This document shows, piece by piece, positions 7,466 through 14,401 of a stretch of 14,402 nt of DNA (its first letter is position 1; each line of letters opens with the position of its first letter). The stretch spans positions 1-14,402 of the forward strand of contig JACZST010000018.1 of the NCBI GenBank assembly GCA_022574065.1. The letters are read 5' to 3'. The stretch comes from Acidobacteriota bacterium. GTDB lineage: Bacteria > Actinomycetota > Acidimicrobiia > Spongiisociales > UBA5794. The translations under genes were made by a program, and so were the position numbers. A model generated the notes under the pieces. That model was given only the letters and a program-made list of their open reading frames with translations, ran no database searches and was not told where the DNA came from.

Positions 7466-7587
7466 GCAAGACGAGAAGGGGGGGTGAGCAAGGGAGGTAG
7501 AAATCTCGCGGGGCCGACGGCGCCGCGCCGGACCGGGCACCACTTTTGGGTGCAGGTCAGACAAGAGACAACAGGAAGGAAAGGGAA
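7466..7587 (+). promoter_or_regulatory. Leader region of the first pilin gene
   Basis: 122 bases between the overlapping minor-pilin genes and the first pilin. It holds a small hairpin GCACC/GGTGC near 7535-7552, then a purine-rich tract with AAGGA at 7576-7580, 7 nt before the GTG at 7588. That ribosome site selects this GTG over an in-frame ATG further upstream at 7546. Confidence 0.45.
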
Positions 7588-8532
7588 GTGAGAATAATCC
7601 TAAGAAAGTTGCGGGAGGCGCGGCAGCGTGACGAAGGCTTCACGCTGATCGAGCTCCTGATCGTGATCCTCATCCTGGGAGTCCTGGCGGGGATCGCCAT
7701 CTTCGCCTCGGGTCCGTTCCGGGCGAAGGCGGCAATTGCCTGCGAGGATGCCAACACCGAGATCGCGATCATCCACGACGCAGCGGTAGATGCCGGTGTC
7801 ACGGGTGAGCTGTACGCACAGGGGCCCGGCGACTGCGCCGGCGGCTCCGGCGCAGGGACGACACCCGTGTCGTTCACGGCGGCTCTGGTTCCAGGGGGTA
7901 CGTGGACCGGCACCGATGGAGCGACCACGACAGCGACTGCAGGCAACTTGCTTGTCGCCGTCACGGGCCATCGCACCAACGCGCCTCCGTTCCTTGACGG
8001 AACCGCAGGCGATACCGCCGGCGCCGACGCGCTTCCGGCAGTAGCCGGTTGGACGGCGCAGGGATTCGCCTTCATTAAGGATGCCACGGCGGGTAACCGC
8101 CGAGGCATCTCGGTCTACACCAGGATCGCCGCGGGCAACGACTCCTTCAGCATCGACTGGGCCAGCGGCACGGAGACCGTGTTCGTGGCCGAGTTCTCGC
8201 GAACCGGAGACGACCCGGATTGGACCAACACCGCCGCCGGCTTCGCGTACACGGAGGACGACGCGGACGCCCCCGGAAGCCCGTACCTACTGAATGCAGC
8301 GACTGCCGCAGCTGACGGCTCGTACCTGCAGATCGCAGGCTTCGTGGGCCGCGGTGGGCCCTCGACGGGGACCCTCGGTCTGACCCCGGCGATCAACTCG
8401 GCCGGCAGCAGCGTCAGCTTGTGGCTCGAGTTCACGAACGTGACCGGCGCCGGTAGCTACGGAGCCAGCCTCACCTGGAGCGGTTGGGCCGAGGCCAATG
8501 AGGGCTCCGGCCTCGTGCTCTTGATGCGCTAA
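7588..8532 (+). CDS. Type IV pilin with large lectin-like C-terminal domain
   Basis: Structural pilin candidate of 314 residues. Seen: 17-residue leader rich in Arg, cleavage after G17, then FTLIELLIVILILGVLAGIAI with Glu at mature position 5 (E22). Cys52 and Cys83 lie in the same layout as in the next pilin (56 and 83). After about residue 90 the protein is a Gly/Thr/Ala-rich beta domain of some 220 residues. It contains GNLLVAVTGHR, a GWTAQGFAFI strand, ISVYTRIAAGNDSF and TVFVAEFSR, a pattern I associate with sugar- or surface-binding beta-sandwich domains in tail-fibre and adhesin proteins. Most type IV pilins have 130-200 residues, so this is large. The GTG start is set by the ribosome site. 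Own leader and 3' hairpin suggest high, independent expression. Confidence 0.85.
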   Translation: MRIILRKLREARQRDEGFTLIELLIVILILGVLAGIAIFASGPFRAKAAIACEDANTEIAIIHDAAVDAGVTGELYAQGPGDCAGGSGAGTTPVSFTAALVPGGTWTGTDGATTTATAGNLLVAVTGHRTNAPPFLDGTAGDTAGADALPAVAGWTAQGFAFIKDATAGNRRGISVYTRIAAGNDSFSIDWASGTETVFVAEFSRTGDDPDWTNTAAGFAYTEDDADAPGSPYLLNAATAAADGSYLQIAGFVGRGGPSTGTLGLTPAINSAGSSVSLWLEFTNVTGAGSYGASLTWSGWAEANEGSGLVLLMR

Positions 8533-8556
8533 TCGCGATCACATAACCGAACCAGT

Positions 8557-8586
8557 GGGCTCCACCCGGGCAACCGGGTGGAGCCC
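8557..8586 (+). terminator. GC-rich hairpin after first pilin
   Basis: Perfect 13-bp stem GGGCTCCACCCGG / CCGGGTGGAGCCC with a GCAA tetraloop, 24 nt after the stop codon. No T-run follows, as is common in high-GC actinobacteria-type terminators. It may also act as an mRNA 3' stabiliser or partial attenuator before the second pilin. A near-copy follows the second pilin. Confidence 0.75.
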
Positions 8587-8681
8587 CCCGAGGCTCGCAC
8601 AAGACAGAAGACAAGGAACAAGCAGACAGCGAAGACACAGAGGCCTAGATCGACGGAGATCTGAAACAGGAGGATTGGGAC
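8587..8681 (+). promoter_or_regulatory. Leader of second pilin gene with strong ribosome site
   Basis: Purine-rich leader. AGATC (8647-8651) can pair with GATCT (8658-8662) just before the AGGAGG ribosome site (8668-8673), which lies 8 nt before the GTG at 8682. No clear promoter hexamers are visible. Confidence 0.4.
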
Positions 8682-10703
8682 GTGAGAGAGATTATCGAGA
8701 AGCCGCACCGAGCGCGACAGCGTGAGAGTGGCTTCACGCTGATCGAGCTCTTGATTGTCATCCTCATTCTGGGCATCCTCGCCGGGATCGCCATATTGGC
8801 GGTGGGCCCCTTTGAGAGCAGGGCTCAGGAAGCGCGTGACGAGATCTGCGCGGCCATAGGAGAACTCGACGGCGCTGCGCGAAGGGCCGGCATCGAAGCC
8901 GACCTGGTATCAGAAGAATTCGCCGATTGCACGACAACCACCACGACGACGCTCCCAACACCGGCGGGCGCGATCATCGTGAAGAAGCAGACGATTCCGG
9001 GTGATGATCCGACCGAGTTCACCTTCACGGGTGACGCTGCCGGCGACATCTCCGACGGTGAGCGGATCGTTGTCGCCGATCTAACCCCGGGCACCTATTC
9101 CGTGACGGAGTTGGTTCCGGCGCCTTGGGATCTCACCGACGTTTCTTGTGACGCCACCGACTGGACCTGGGATGGGACGCCCACCGCGGCCTTTGCCGTG
9201 GCGGACGGCCAAACGGTGACCTGCACGTTCACAAACACCAAGCCGGTGGGCACGATCATCGTCGAGAAGCAAACGCTTCCGGACGGTGATCCGACGATGT
9301 TCACCTTCGGTGGTGACGCAGCGGGGCGGATCTCCGACGACCGGCAGATCGTGGTGAGCGGCCTCGACCCGGGCACCTTTACCGCCACCGAACTGGTGCC
9401 GGCGGGTTGGGATCTGACCGGGATCACCTGTGACGACGGCAACTCCACCGGGGATGTCGGAACCGGTGTCGCAACCTTCAATCTGGAGCTCGGCGAGACC
9501 GTCACGTGCACGTTCACCAACACCGAGCTGGGCACGATCATCGTGGAGAAGCAGACGAATCCGGACGGTGATCTGACGCTGTTCACCTTCGAGGGTGATG
9601 CGGCCGGCCAGATCGCCGATGACGGGCAGATCGTCGTGGACAATCTGATTCCGGGCGAGTACTCCGTGAAGGAAATCGCGCCGCTGCCGGAGGATTGGGC
9701 CATCGCCGACATTGCCTGTGACGACACCAATTCCACCGGGGATGTCGAAGAAGGTGAGGCGACCTTCAACGTGGAGCCCGGCGAGACGGTGACCTGCACG
9801 TTCAACAACACCAAGTTCGGCACGATCATCGTCGAGAAGCAGACGGTCCCGAACGCCGATCCGACTCCGTTCAGGTTCACCGGTGTGGCTACCGGCTCCA
9901 TCGCCGACGGTGGGCAGATCGAGGTCGTCAACCTCGACCCGGGCGCCTACACCGCGACCGAAATTGTGCCCGAAGGTTGGTATCTGACCGGGATTTCCTG
10001 CGACGACACCAACTCGATTGGGAACCTAGGGACCAATTCCGCAGACTTCAACGTGGAGGTCGGCGAGACGGTGACCTGCACGTTCAACAACTCCAAGTTC
10101 GGCACGATCATCGTGGAGAAGCAGACGCTTCCCGACGGTGACCCGACCGAATTCACCTACACGGGTGATGCTCTCCCCATCGACGAGGTGGACCGGACGA
10201 TCACCGACGGTGGGCAGATCCTGGTAGGCGACCTGATTCCGGGCGCCTATTCCGTGACGGAACTGGTACCGGCCGATTGGGTTATCGCCGATATCTCCTG
10301 TGACGACACCAACTCCACCGGCGATCCCGACACCGGTGTGGCGACCTTCAGAGTGGGAGTCGGCGAGACGGTCAAGTGCACGTTCACCAACGCCAAGTCG
10401 GGCACGATCATCGTGGAGAAGCAGACGCTTCCCGACGGTGACCCGACCGAGTTCATCTTCACAGGTGAGGTCCTCCCCATCGACGAGGTGGACCGGACGA
10501 TCACCGACGGTGAGCAGATCGTGGTGGACAATCTGGTTCCGGGCACCTACTCCGTGGCAGAGACGACGCTGCTGGGTTGGGATCTGACCGGTATTGCCTG
10601 TGACGACGGCAACTCGACCTGGGATCTGGTGACGAACACCGCGACCTTCATGGTGGAGGCCGACGAGACGGTGACTTGCGCGTTCACCAACCTGGCCAGT
10701 TAG
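8682..10703 (+). CDS. Giant type IV pilin with six prealbumin-like repeats
   Basis: 673-residue type IV pilin, several times the usual size. Seen: 17-residue leader, cleavage after G17, FTLIELLIVILILGILAGIAI with Glu at mature position 5 (E22), Cys56/Cys83 as in the preceding pilin, then a Thr-rich linker (84-92). Six repeats of 94-100 residues begin at residues 96, 190, 284, 380, 474 and 574. Each starts IIV-x-KQT, includes a PG-x-[YF]-x-x-x-E turn and a CDD segment, and ends with TCTFTN. They resemble the SpaA/Cna-B prealbumin-like fold of Gram-positive pili. In all six, Lys (102, 196, 290, 386, 480, 580), Glu (143, 237, 331, 427, 527, 627) and Asn (185, 280, 376, 470, 570, 670) occupy places expected of intramolecular isopeptide triads, and two Cys per repeat could form a disulfide. 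Bond formation is inference. It probably makes a stiff, protruding fibre or adhesin. Confidence 0.9.
   Translation: MREIIEKPHRARQRESGFTLIELLIVILILGILAGIAILAVGPFESRAQEARDEICAAIGELDGAARRAGIEADLVSEEFADCTTTTTTTLPTPAGAIIVKKQTIPGDDPTEFTFTGDAAGDISDGERIVVADLTPGTYSVTELVPAPWDLTDVSCDATDWTWDGTPTAAFAVADGQTVTCTFTNTKPVGTIIVEKQTLPDGDPTMFTFGGDAAGRISDDRQIVVSGLDPGTFTATELVPAGWDLTGITCDDGNSTGDVGTGVATFNLELGETVTCTFTNTELGTIIVEKQTNPDGDLTLFTFEGDAAGQIADDGQIVVDNLIPGEYSVKEIAPLPEDWAIADIACDDTNSTGDVEEGEATFNVEPGETVTCTFNNTKFGTIIVEKQTVPNADPTPFRFTGVATGSIADGGQIEVVNLDPGAYTATEIVPEGWYLTGISCDDTNSIGNLGTNSADFNVEVGETVTCTFNNSKFGTIIVEKQTLPDGDPTEFTYTGDALPIDEVDRTITDGGQILVGDLIPGAYSVTELVPADWVIADISCDDTNSTGDPDTGVATFRVGVGETVKCTFTNAKSGTIIVEKQTLPDGDPTEFIFTGEVLPIDEVDRTITDGEQIVVDNLVPGTYSVAETTLLGWDLTGIACDDGNSTWDLVTNTATFMVEADETVTCAFTNLAS
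8967..10700 (+). repeat. Six tandem coding repeats of about 282-300 bp
   Basis: Repeat units begin at 8967, 9249, 9531, 9819, 10101 and 10401. The last two units are exactly 300 bp apart. Their first 50 bases are identical, and they share an extra 6-10 codons (LPIDEVDRTI) missing from the others, pointing to a recent duplication. The others differ in wobble positions throughout. Confidence 0.9.
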
Positions 10704-10710
10704 GCAGGTC

Positions 10711-10746
10711 TGAGGGCTCCGCCCGGTTTACCGGGTGGAGCCCTCA
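10711..10746 (+). terminator. GC-rich hairpin after second pilin
   Basis: 16-bp stem TGAGGGCTCCGCCCGG / CCGGGTGGAGCCCTCA (one G-T pair) with loop TTTA, 7 nt after the stop codon. It shares the core GGGCTCC-CCCGG with the hairpin behind the first pilin. No T-run follows. Confidence 0.75.
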
Positions 10747-10828
10747 AGGGCCAACCGGAAAAGAACGAGACGAGAACAGGCAGGGGAAGACGAGAACGTG
10801 ACGAGATCTACCGACACTCGGAGAGTGA

Positions 10829-10845
10829 GGCCGGCCTTGCCGGCC
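10829..10845 (-). terminator. Hairpin downstream of pilT
   Basis: GGCCGGC / GCCGGCC with a 3-nt loop, 6 nt beyond the pilT stop codon on the minus strand, in the gap between the converging pilin and pilT genes. No T-run follows. Likely a minus-strand terminator. Confidence 0.45.
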
Positions 10846-10851
10846 ACCGGC

Positions 10852-11922
10852 CTATGGCGCCGGTTCGATGATTTCCTTCGGGAACCCGCTGCGGGACATC
10901 GCGTCCTCGTAGGTGATCAGACCCCGTTCCACCAGGTTGTTGAGGCTCATCTCCAGGGTCTGCATGCCGTCTTGCTGGCCGGTCAAGATTACGTTGCGGA
11001 TCTGCCGGGTCCGGCCTTCCCGGATGAGATTGCGGATCGGCGTGTTGGCATTCAGTACCTCGAAGGCGGCCACCCGCCCGCCCCCGATCGCGGGGATCAG
11101 TCGCTGGTAGATAACCGCCTCGAGCACGCTGGCCAATTGCACCCGAACCTGAGTCTGGCGCTCAGAGGGGAAGACGTCCACGATCCGGTCGATCGCCTGA
11201 GCGGTGTCGTTGGTGTGGAGGGTGGCGAACACGAGATGTCCGGTTTCGGCGATGGTGAGTCCGGTCTGGATGGTCTCCAGATCCCGCATCTCACCGATCA
11301 GCAGAACGTCGGGGTCCTCGCGCAGGGCCGACCGCAGAGCGCCGGCGAAGCTGTCGGCGTCCTCGCCCACTTCCCGCTGGTTGACGATCCCCATCTTGTG
11401 GCGGTGGACGTACTCAAGCGGATCCTCGATCGTGAGGATGTGCAGCGGGCGGTTGGCGTTGATCCATCCGATCATCGAGGCCAGCGTCGTGGATTTCCCC
11501 GACCCGGTGGGCCCGGTCATCAGGATCAAGCCCTGGTGGAGACGCACCAGGTCGTTGCAGATTCCGGGAAGCCCGAGTTCCTCGAACGTCGGGATGTCGT
11601 AGGGGATCAGCCGCAGCGCCATCGCCATGGAGCCACGCTGGAAGAAGAGGTTCACTCTGAACCGCGCCTGGTTCTGCCAGTTGAACGAGAGGTCCAGCGT
11701 CCTCGCAGCCAGGTACCTGGCCTCGAGTTCGGGACTGAGAAAGCTGTGGATCAGTTCTTGGACGTCCTCCGGGGTGAACACCGAGTGGTTGTCGAGGCGT
11801 CGCAGATCACCGTCGACCCGGACCAGGGGAGGTGACCCGGCTGTGACGTGGAGGTCGGTCCCGCGAAGCTCCATCAATTGGAGGAGGAACGGATCGAGAG
11901 GAACGCTCGAAGGTGTGGCCAT
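10852..11922 (-). CDS. pilT: Type IV pilus retraction ATPase PilT
   Basis: Hexameric cytoplasmic ATPase that powers pilus retraction, giving twitching motility and DNA uptake. Seen: 356 residues, normal length. An N-terminal PAS-like part with GTDLHVTAGSPPLVRVDG (21-38) is followed by Walker A GPTGSGKST (137-145), Asp box ILTIEDPLEY (162-171), Walker B LLIGEMRD (207-214) and His box ETGHLVFATLHT (226-237). The C-terminal TPIRNLIREG (294-303) matches the AIRNLIRE retraction motif of PilT and separates it from PilB-type motors. It lies on the strand opposite the pilin genes and diverges from pilB, with 107 nt between the two starts. The ATG at 11922 has a modest AGGCGGG ribosome site. All catalytic residues are present. 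Confidence 0.95.
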   Translation of the reverse strand: MATPSSVPLDPFLLQLMELRGTDLHVTAGSPPLVRVDGDLRRLDNHSVFTPEDVQELIHSFLSPELEARYLAARTLDLSFNWQNQARFRVNLFFQRGSMAMALRLIPYDIPTFEELGLPGICNDLVRLHQGLILMTGPTGSGKSTTLASMIGWINANRPLHILTIEDPLEYVHRHKMGIVNQREVGEDADSFAGALRSALREDPDVLLIGEMRDLETIQTGLTIAETGHLVFATLHTNDTAQAIDRIVDVFPSERQTQVRVQLASVLEAVIYQRLIPAIGGGRVAAFEVLNANTPIRNLIREGRTRQIRNVILTGQQDGMQTLEMSLNNLVERGLITYEDAMSRSGFPKEIIEPAP

Positions 11923-12029
11923 GTCCCGCCTGTCAGTGCTGATTTTGGGCCCGGCTTCAGCTTACATACGACCGGCCGGATGCCGGAGCGCCGGCGCCTA
12001 CCAACGACGAGACGATCGGAGAGGGAAAT
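11923..12029. promoter_or_regulatory. Divergent pilT-pilB intergenic region
   Basis: 107 bases that must hold back-to-back promoters for the two motor genes, allowing joint control. A TACATA element near 11964-11969 is near-symmetric and could serve as a -10 for either strand, but no matching -35 is evident. GGAGAGGG at 12018-12025 is the pilB ribosome site. Confidence 0.4.
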
Positions 12030-13832
12030 ATGCCTAGACGACTGCCGTGGCGACGGGAGGAGACCCGCGACAGGGCCGGGGCCGAACACGGTCGGTCCGT
12101 GAGCGGCGACATCTTCTCCGAGCCGGCCGCCACCGAGGTATTGATCGTTCCGACGGGCTCCCGGCTGGGCGAGATCCTGCTCGCCAAGGGGGCCATCGAG
12201 CGGGACCAATTGGTCAATGCCATTCGCGAGCAGGGCGGAACCGGCCGGAGGCTGGGTTCGATCCTGGTCACCGCGCGCCTGCTCTCCGACGAGGAACTGG
12301 CCGACGCCCTGATCGAGCAGGCCGGCGTCGAGCGGGTCGACCTCAGCAGCATCGAGCCCGATGAGGAAGCTGCCGCCCTCCTCTCCGAAGCAGTGGCCCG
12401 CGAGCTGAACGCAGTGCCCATCCGGGTCCGGGACGACGGAACGCGGGAGTTCGTGGTTTCCCATCCGGATTCGGAGACCAGGCAGCGTCTCGAGAAGATG
12501 ACCGGTGGCGGCGTCCACCTGCTGGCCGACCGTCCCGACCGGGTGAGGCTCCTGCTGAATTCCGTCTATCGGGTGTTGGGCAGCGTGCCCCAGTTCGTGG
12601 AGCGCTTCGAGGCCGCCGATGCCATTCGCACGGCGGCAGAGGCGGTGCCGGAAGGTGCCGGCGGTGAAGACGTCCCGGTCATCCAGGTGGTGAACCTGCT
12701 GATCACCCAGGCGCTCCGGGACCGGGCTTCGGACATCCACATCGAACCCCAGAGCACCCACGTGCGGCTCCGCTACCGGGTCGACGGTGCGATGCACGAC
12801 ATCCTCGAGCTGCCGGCGTCCATGGCGCTTGCCCTGGTCAGCCGGCTCAAGATCATGGCCGACCTCAGCATCGTCGAACGACGGCGGCCTCAGGACGGGC
12901 AGATCGCCATGATGGTCGAGGGCCACGACCTCAACATCCGGATCGCCATCGCCCCCACAATCTTCGGGGAGAAGGTGGTGTTGCGCCTCCTCGACAAGTC
13001 CCGCCCCCTGTTCCGCTACACCGAGTTGGGCATGTCCGACGAAACGGCGGCGCACTACATCGAATTGGTCCACTCACCGTTCGGCATGGTCGTCTGCTCC
13101 GGCCCGACCGGGAGCGGCAAGACCACGACTCTCTACGCCACCCTGCTGGCGCTGAACAACCCGGAGCTGAACATCACGACCATCGAGGATCCGGTCGAGT
13201 ACGTGATGCCGGGGATCACCCAGATCCAGATCAACCCCACGACCGACGTCACGTTCGCCACCGGGCTACGGTCGATCCTGCGTCAGGATCCGGACATCAT
13301 CCTCGTCGGCGAGATCCGGGATACCGAGACGGCCCGTATTGCGGTGCGCTCCGCGCTGACCGGGCACCTCGTGCTGTCCTCGATCCATGCCACGGATGCC
13401 GCCAGTTCCGTGCAGCGCTTCCTCGACATGGGGATCGAGCCGTTCCTGCTCGCCTCGTCGCTCGCCGCCGTGGTGGCGCAGCGGCTGGTCCGCCGGATCT
13501 GCACGTACTGCAAGGTGCCGTACGCGCCGACGGCGGAGGACCTGGCCTTCTACGACAGCGCGGGCGGAGCGGAGAAGACCGTGTTCATGCACGGTGGGGG
13601 CTGCACGTTCTGCTCCCACACCGGGTACCTGGAGCGAATCGGGGTCTACGAGTTGCTGGAGCTCACCGAGGACATCCGGGCGATGGTGGTCGCCGGTGTC
13701 GGGCGCGACGCGATCCGCAATCAGGCCATCAACCAGCACGGAATGCGGACCCTGCGCCAGGAGGGGCTGCGGCTGGTCTCCGAGGACGTCACCACGATCT
13801 CCGAGGTCGTGCGCCAGATCTGGACCATGTGA
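12030..13832 (+). CDS. pilB: Type IV pilus extension ATPase PilB with MshEN domain
   Basis: Cytoplasmic hexameric ATPase that drives pilin polymerisation through PilC. Seen: 600 residues. The N-terminal MshEN domain has two 24-residue motifs, R45-Q68 (RLG..L...G......L...I..Q, complete) and R74-Q97, where the central Gly is Arg83. MshEN domains bind cyclic di-GMP in related ATPases, so assembly may respond to it. The catalytic half has SDIHIEP (234-240), Walker A GPTGSGKTT (358-366), Asp box TIEDPVEY (384-391), Walker B ILVGEIRD (424-431), His box TGHLVLSSIHAT (444-455) and the zinc-binding pairs C491/C494 and C525/C528 usual for PilB and absent in PilT. The ATG at 12030 follows a good ribosome site. 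Complete and probably functional. Confidence 0.95.
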   Translation: MPRRLPWRREETRDRAGAEHGRSVSGDIFSEPAATEVLIVPTGSRLGEILLAKGAIERDQLVNAIREQGGTGRRLGSILVTARLLSDEELADALIEQAGVERVDLSSIEPDEEAAALLSEAVARELNAVPIRVRDDGTREFVVSHPDSETRQRLEKMTGGGVHLLADRPDRVRLLLNSVYRVLGSVPQFVERFEAADAIRTAAEAVPEGAGGEDVPVIQVVNLLITQALRDRASDIHIEPQSTHVRLRYRVDGAMHDILELPASMALALVSRLKIMADLSIVERRRPQDGQIAMMVEGHDLNIRIAIAPTIFGEKVVLRLLDKSRPLFRYTELGMSDETAAHYIELVHSPFGMVVCSGPTGSGKTTTLYATLLALNNPELNITTIEDPVEYVMPGITQIQINPTTDVTFATGLRSILRQDPDIILVGEIRDTETARIAVRSALTGHLVLSSIHATDAASSVQRFLDMGIEPFLLASSLAAVVAQRLVRRICTYCKVPYAPTAEDLAFYDSAGGAEKTVFMHGGGCTFCSHTGYLERIGVYELLELTEDIRAMVVAGVGRDAIRNQAINQHGMRTLRQEGLRLVSEDVTTISEVVRQIWTM

Positions 13833-13868
13833 TCGCGGCCCAAGGGCGATGGGGCGATAGTGTCTGAG

Positions 13869-14108
13869 TGGGGATCCTTTGCCGAAAGTGGGCCAAAACT
13901 CGATCGTGGCTTGCTCAACGTCCTTCAGGGGCCACGAATCATCAGGAAACCAGGCTTGTAGTAGTGGGAGTAGGACTTGGCTTCGGGGTAGGTGTCGAAT
14001 CGCGCCGAAGACATGGTCTGTTAGAAGGTCTTCGAGTCGATCAAGCTCTTGGGTCGACGCTATCGACAATTTCCCGTGGGTCTCGGCAAGCATCTGGTCC
14101 ATAGTCAA
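13869..14108 (-). pseudogene. Fragment of a putative PD-(D/E)XK nuclease-like gene
   Basis: N-terminal coding fragment running toward pilB. Seen: start TTG 14108 or ATG 14102, then about 80 protein-like residues with LAETHGKLS, LDRLEDLLTDHVFGAIRHLP (24-43 or so) and IEFWPTFGKGS. The helix with EDLLTD-x-VFG and the later WPTFG remind me of hypothetical nuclease-like proteins in which an EPD-x-x-I and an E-x-K active site would follow. Here that part is missing: after GKGS the frame passes into DNA next to pilB and then runs antisense through pilB to a distant stop at 13266. So the gene was cut at about 13870. The family assignment is from memory and weak; that it is a genuine gene fragment is more secure. 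No strong ribosome site is visible. Confidence 0.45.
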
Positions 14109-14151
14109 GTCGATCTCGTGGCCAGCCGCCTCAACACGCCGAGACCCACGG
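14074..14151. repeat. 14-bp inverted repeat around the start of the nuclease-like fragment
   Basis: CCGTGGGTCTCGGC (14074-14087) and its exact reverse complement (14138-14151) are separated by 50 bp that contain the start codon (14102-14108) of the minus-strand fragment. It could be an operator, an mRNA hairpin hiding the start, or a scar. Confidence 0.6.
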
Positions 14152-14164
14152 TGGCGCGCTAGGT

Positions 14165-14201
14165 CTCCGGCCTAATGCGTCCGGACTGGTGCGGGCCGGA
14201 G
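14165..14201. terminator. Possible hairpin terminator
   Basis: Perfect 8-bp stem CTCCGGCC / GGCCGGAG with a 21-nt loop that itself contains the palindrome GTCCGGAC. It lies downstream (minus strand) of the coding tail at 14306 and upstream of the nuclease-like fragment. No T-run. Confidence 0.35.
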
Positions 14202-14305
14202 CGACGGTACAGCGAGGGGATGCTCGAGATCCGAGATGCCCGACCGGATGCCCGAGCCGCCACGGTTTCCGGGAACAGGTGGCGTCGGCGCAGCCGCTCC
14301 AAACG

Positions 14306-14401
14306 TTACGGAGCGATCCCTCCGGAGCCCTGCGCCTTGGCGTATACGGCTTGGGTGTTGCTGTTGAGGAACGGGCCGTGCATCGCATTGATGCCGCTAT
14401 A
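14306..14401 (-). CDS. Possible C-terminal end of a gene entering from the right
   Basis: An open minus-strand frame enters from the right edge and ends with TAA at 14306. The 31 residues, including NAMHGPFLNSNTQAVYAKA and a GSGGIAP end, look more protein-like than the competing frames. I do not recognise the family, and the stretch is too short for a firm call. Confidence 0.25.
   Translation of the reverse strand, partial: YSGINAMHGPFLNSNTQAVYAKAQGSGGIAP

Noticed and set aside
7462..7500. 12-codon open frame (starts MSKTRR) after the PilX-like gene
   Set aside because: Too short, no convincing ribosome site, and it overlaps the preceding stop; no support as a gene.
6500..7564. Minus-strand open frame (354 codons) opposite the PilX-like gene
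   Set aside because: It arises from the GC-rich third positions of the acidic plus-strand gene; no domain, and it conflicts with the 4-nt overlapping gene order.
8967..10700. Regular repeats considered as a CRISPR-like or non-coding array
   Set aside because: Units are about 300 bp, stay in frame and encode a conserved domain; there are no short identical repeats with unique spacers.
10735..11835. Plus-strand open frame (366 codons) opposite pilT
   Set aside because: It mirrors the pilT codons; PilT has all family motifs, and this frame has none.
11874..13073. Long minus-strand open frame (399 codons) opposite pilB
   Set aside because: It is antisense to the MshEN and ATPase parts of pilB, its His/Asp/Arg-rich composition is typical of a high-GC shadow frame, and it has no recognisable domain.
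13266..13868. Continuation of the minus-strand nuclease-like frame through the end of pilB
   Set aside because: After about 13869 the residues lose any protein-like character and are antisense to the conserved C-terminus of pilB, so only the first 80 codons were kept.
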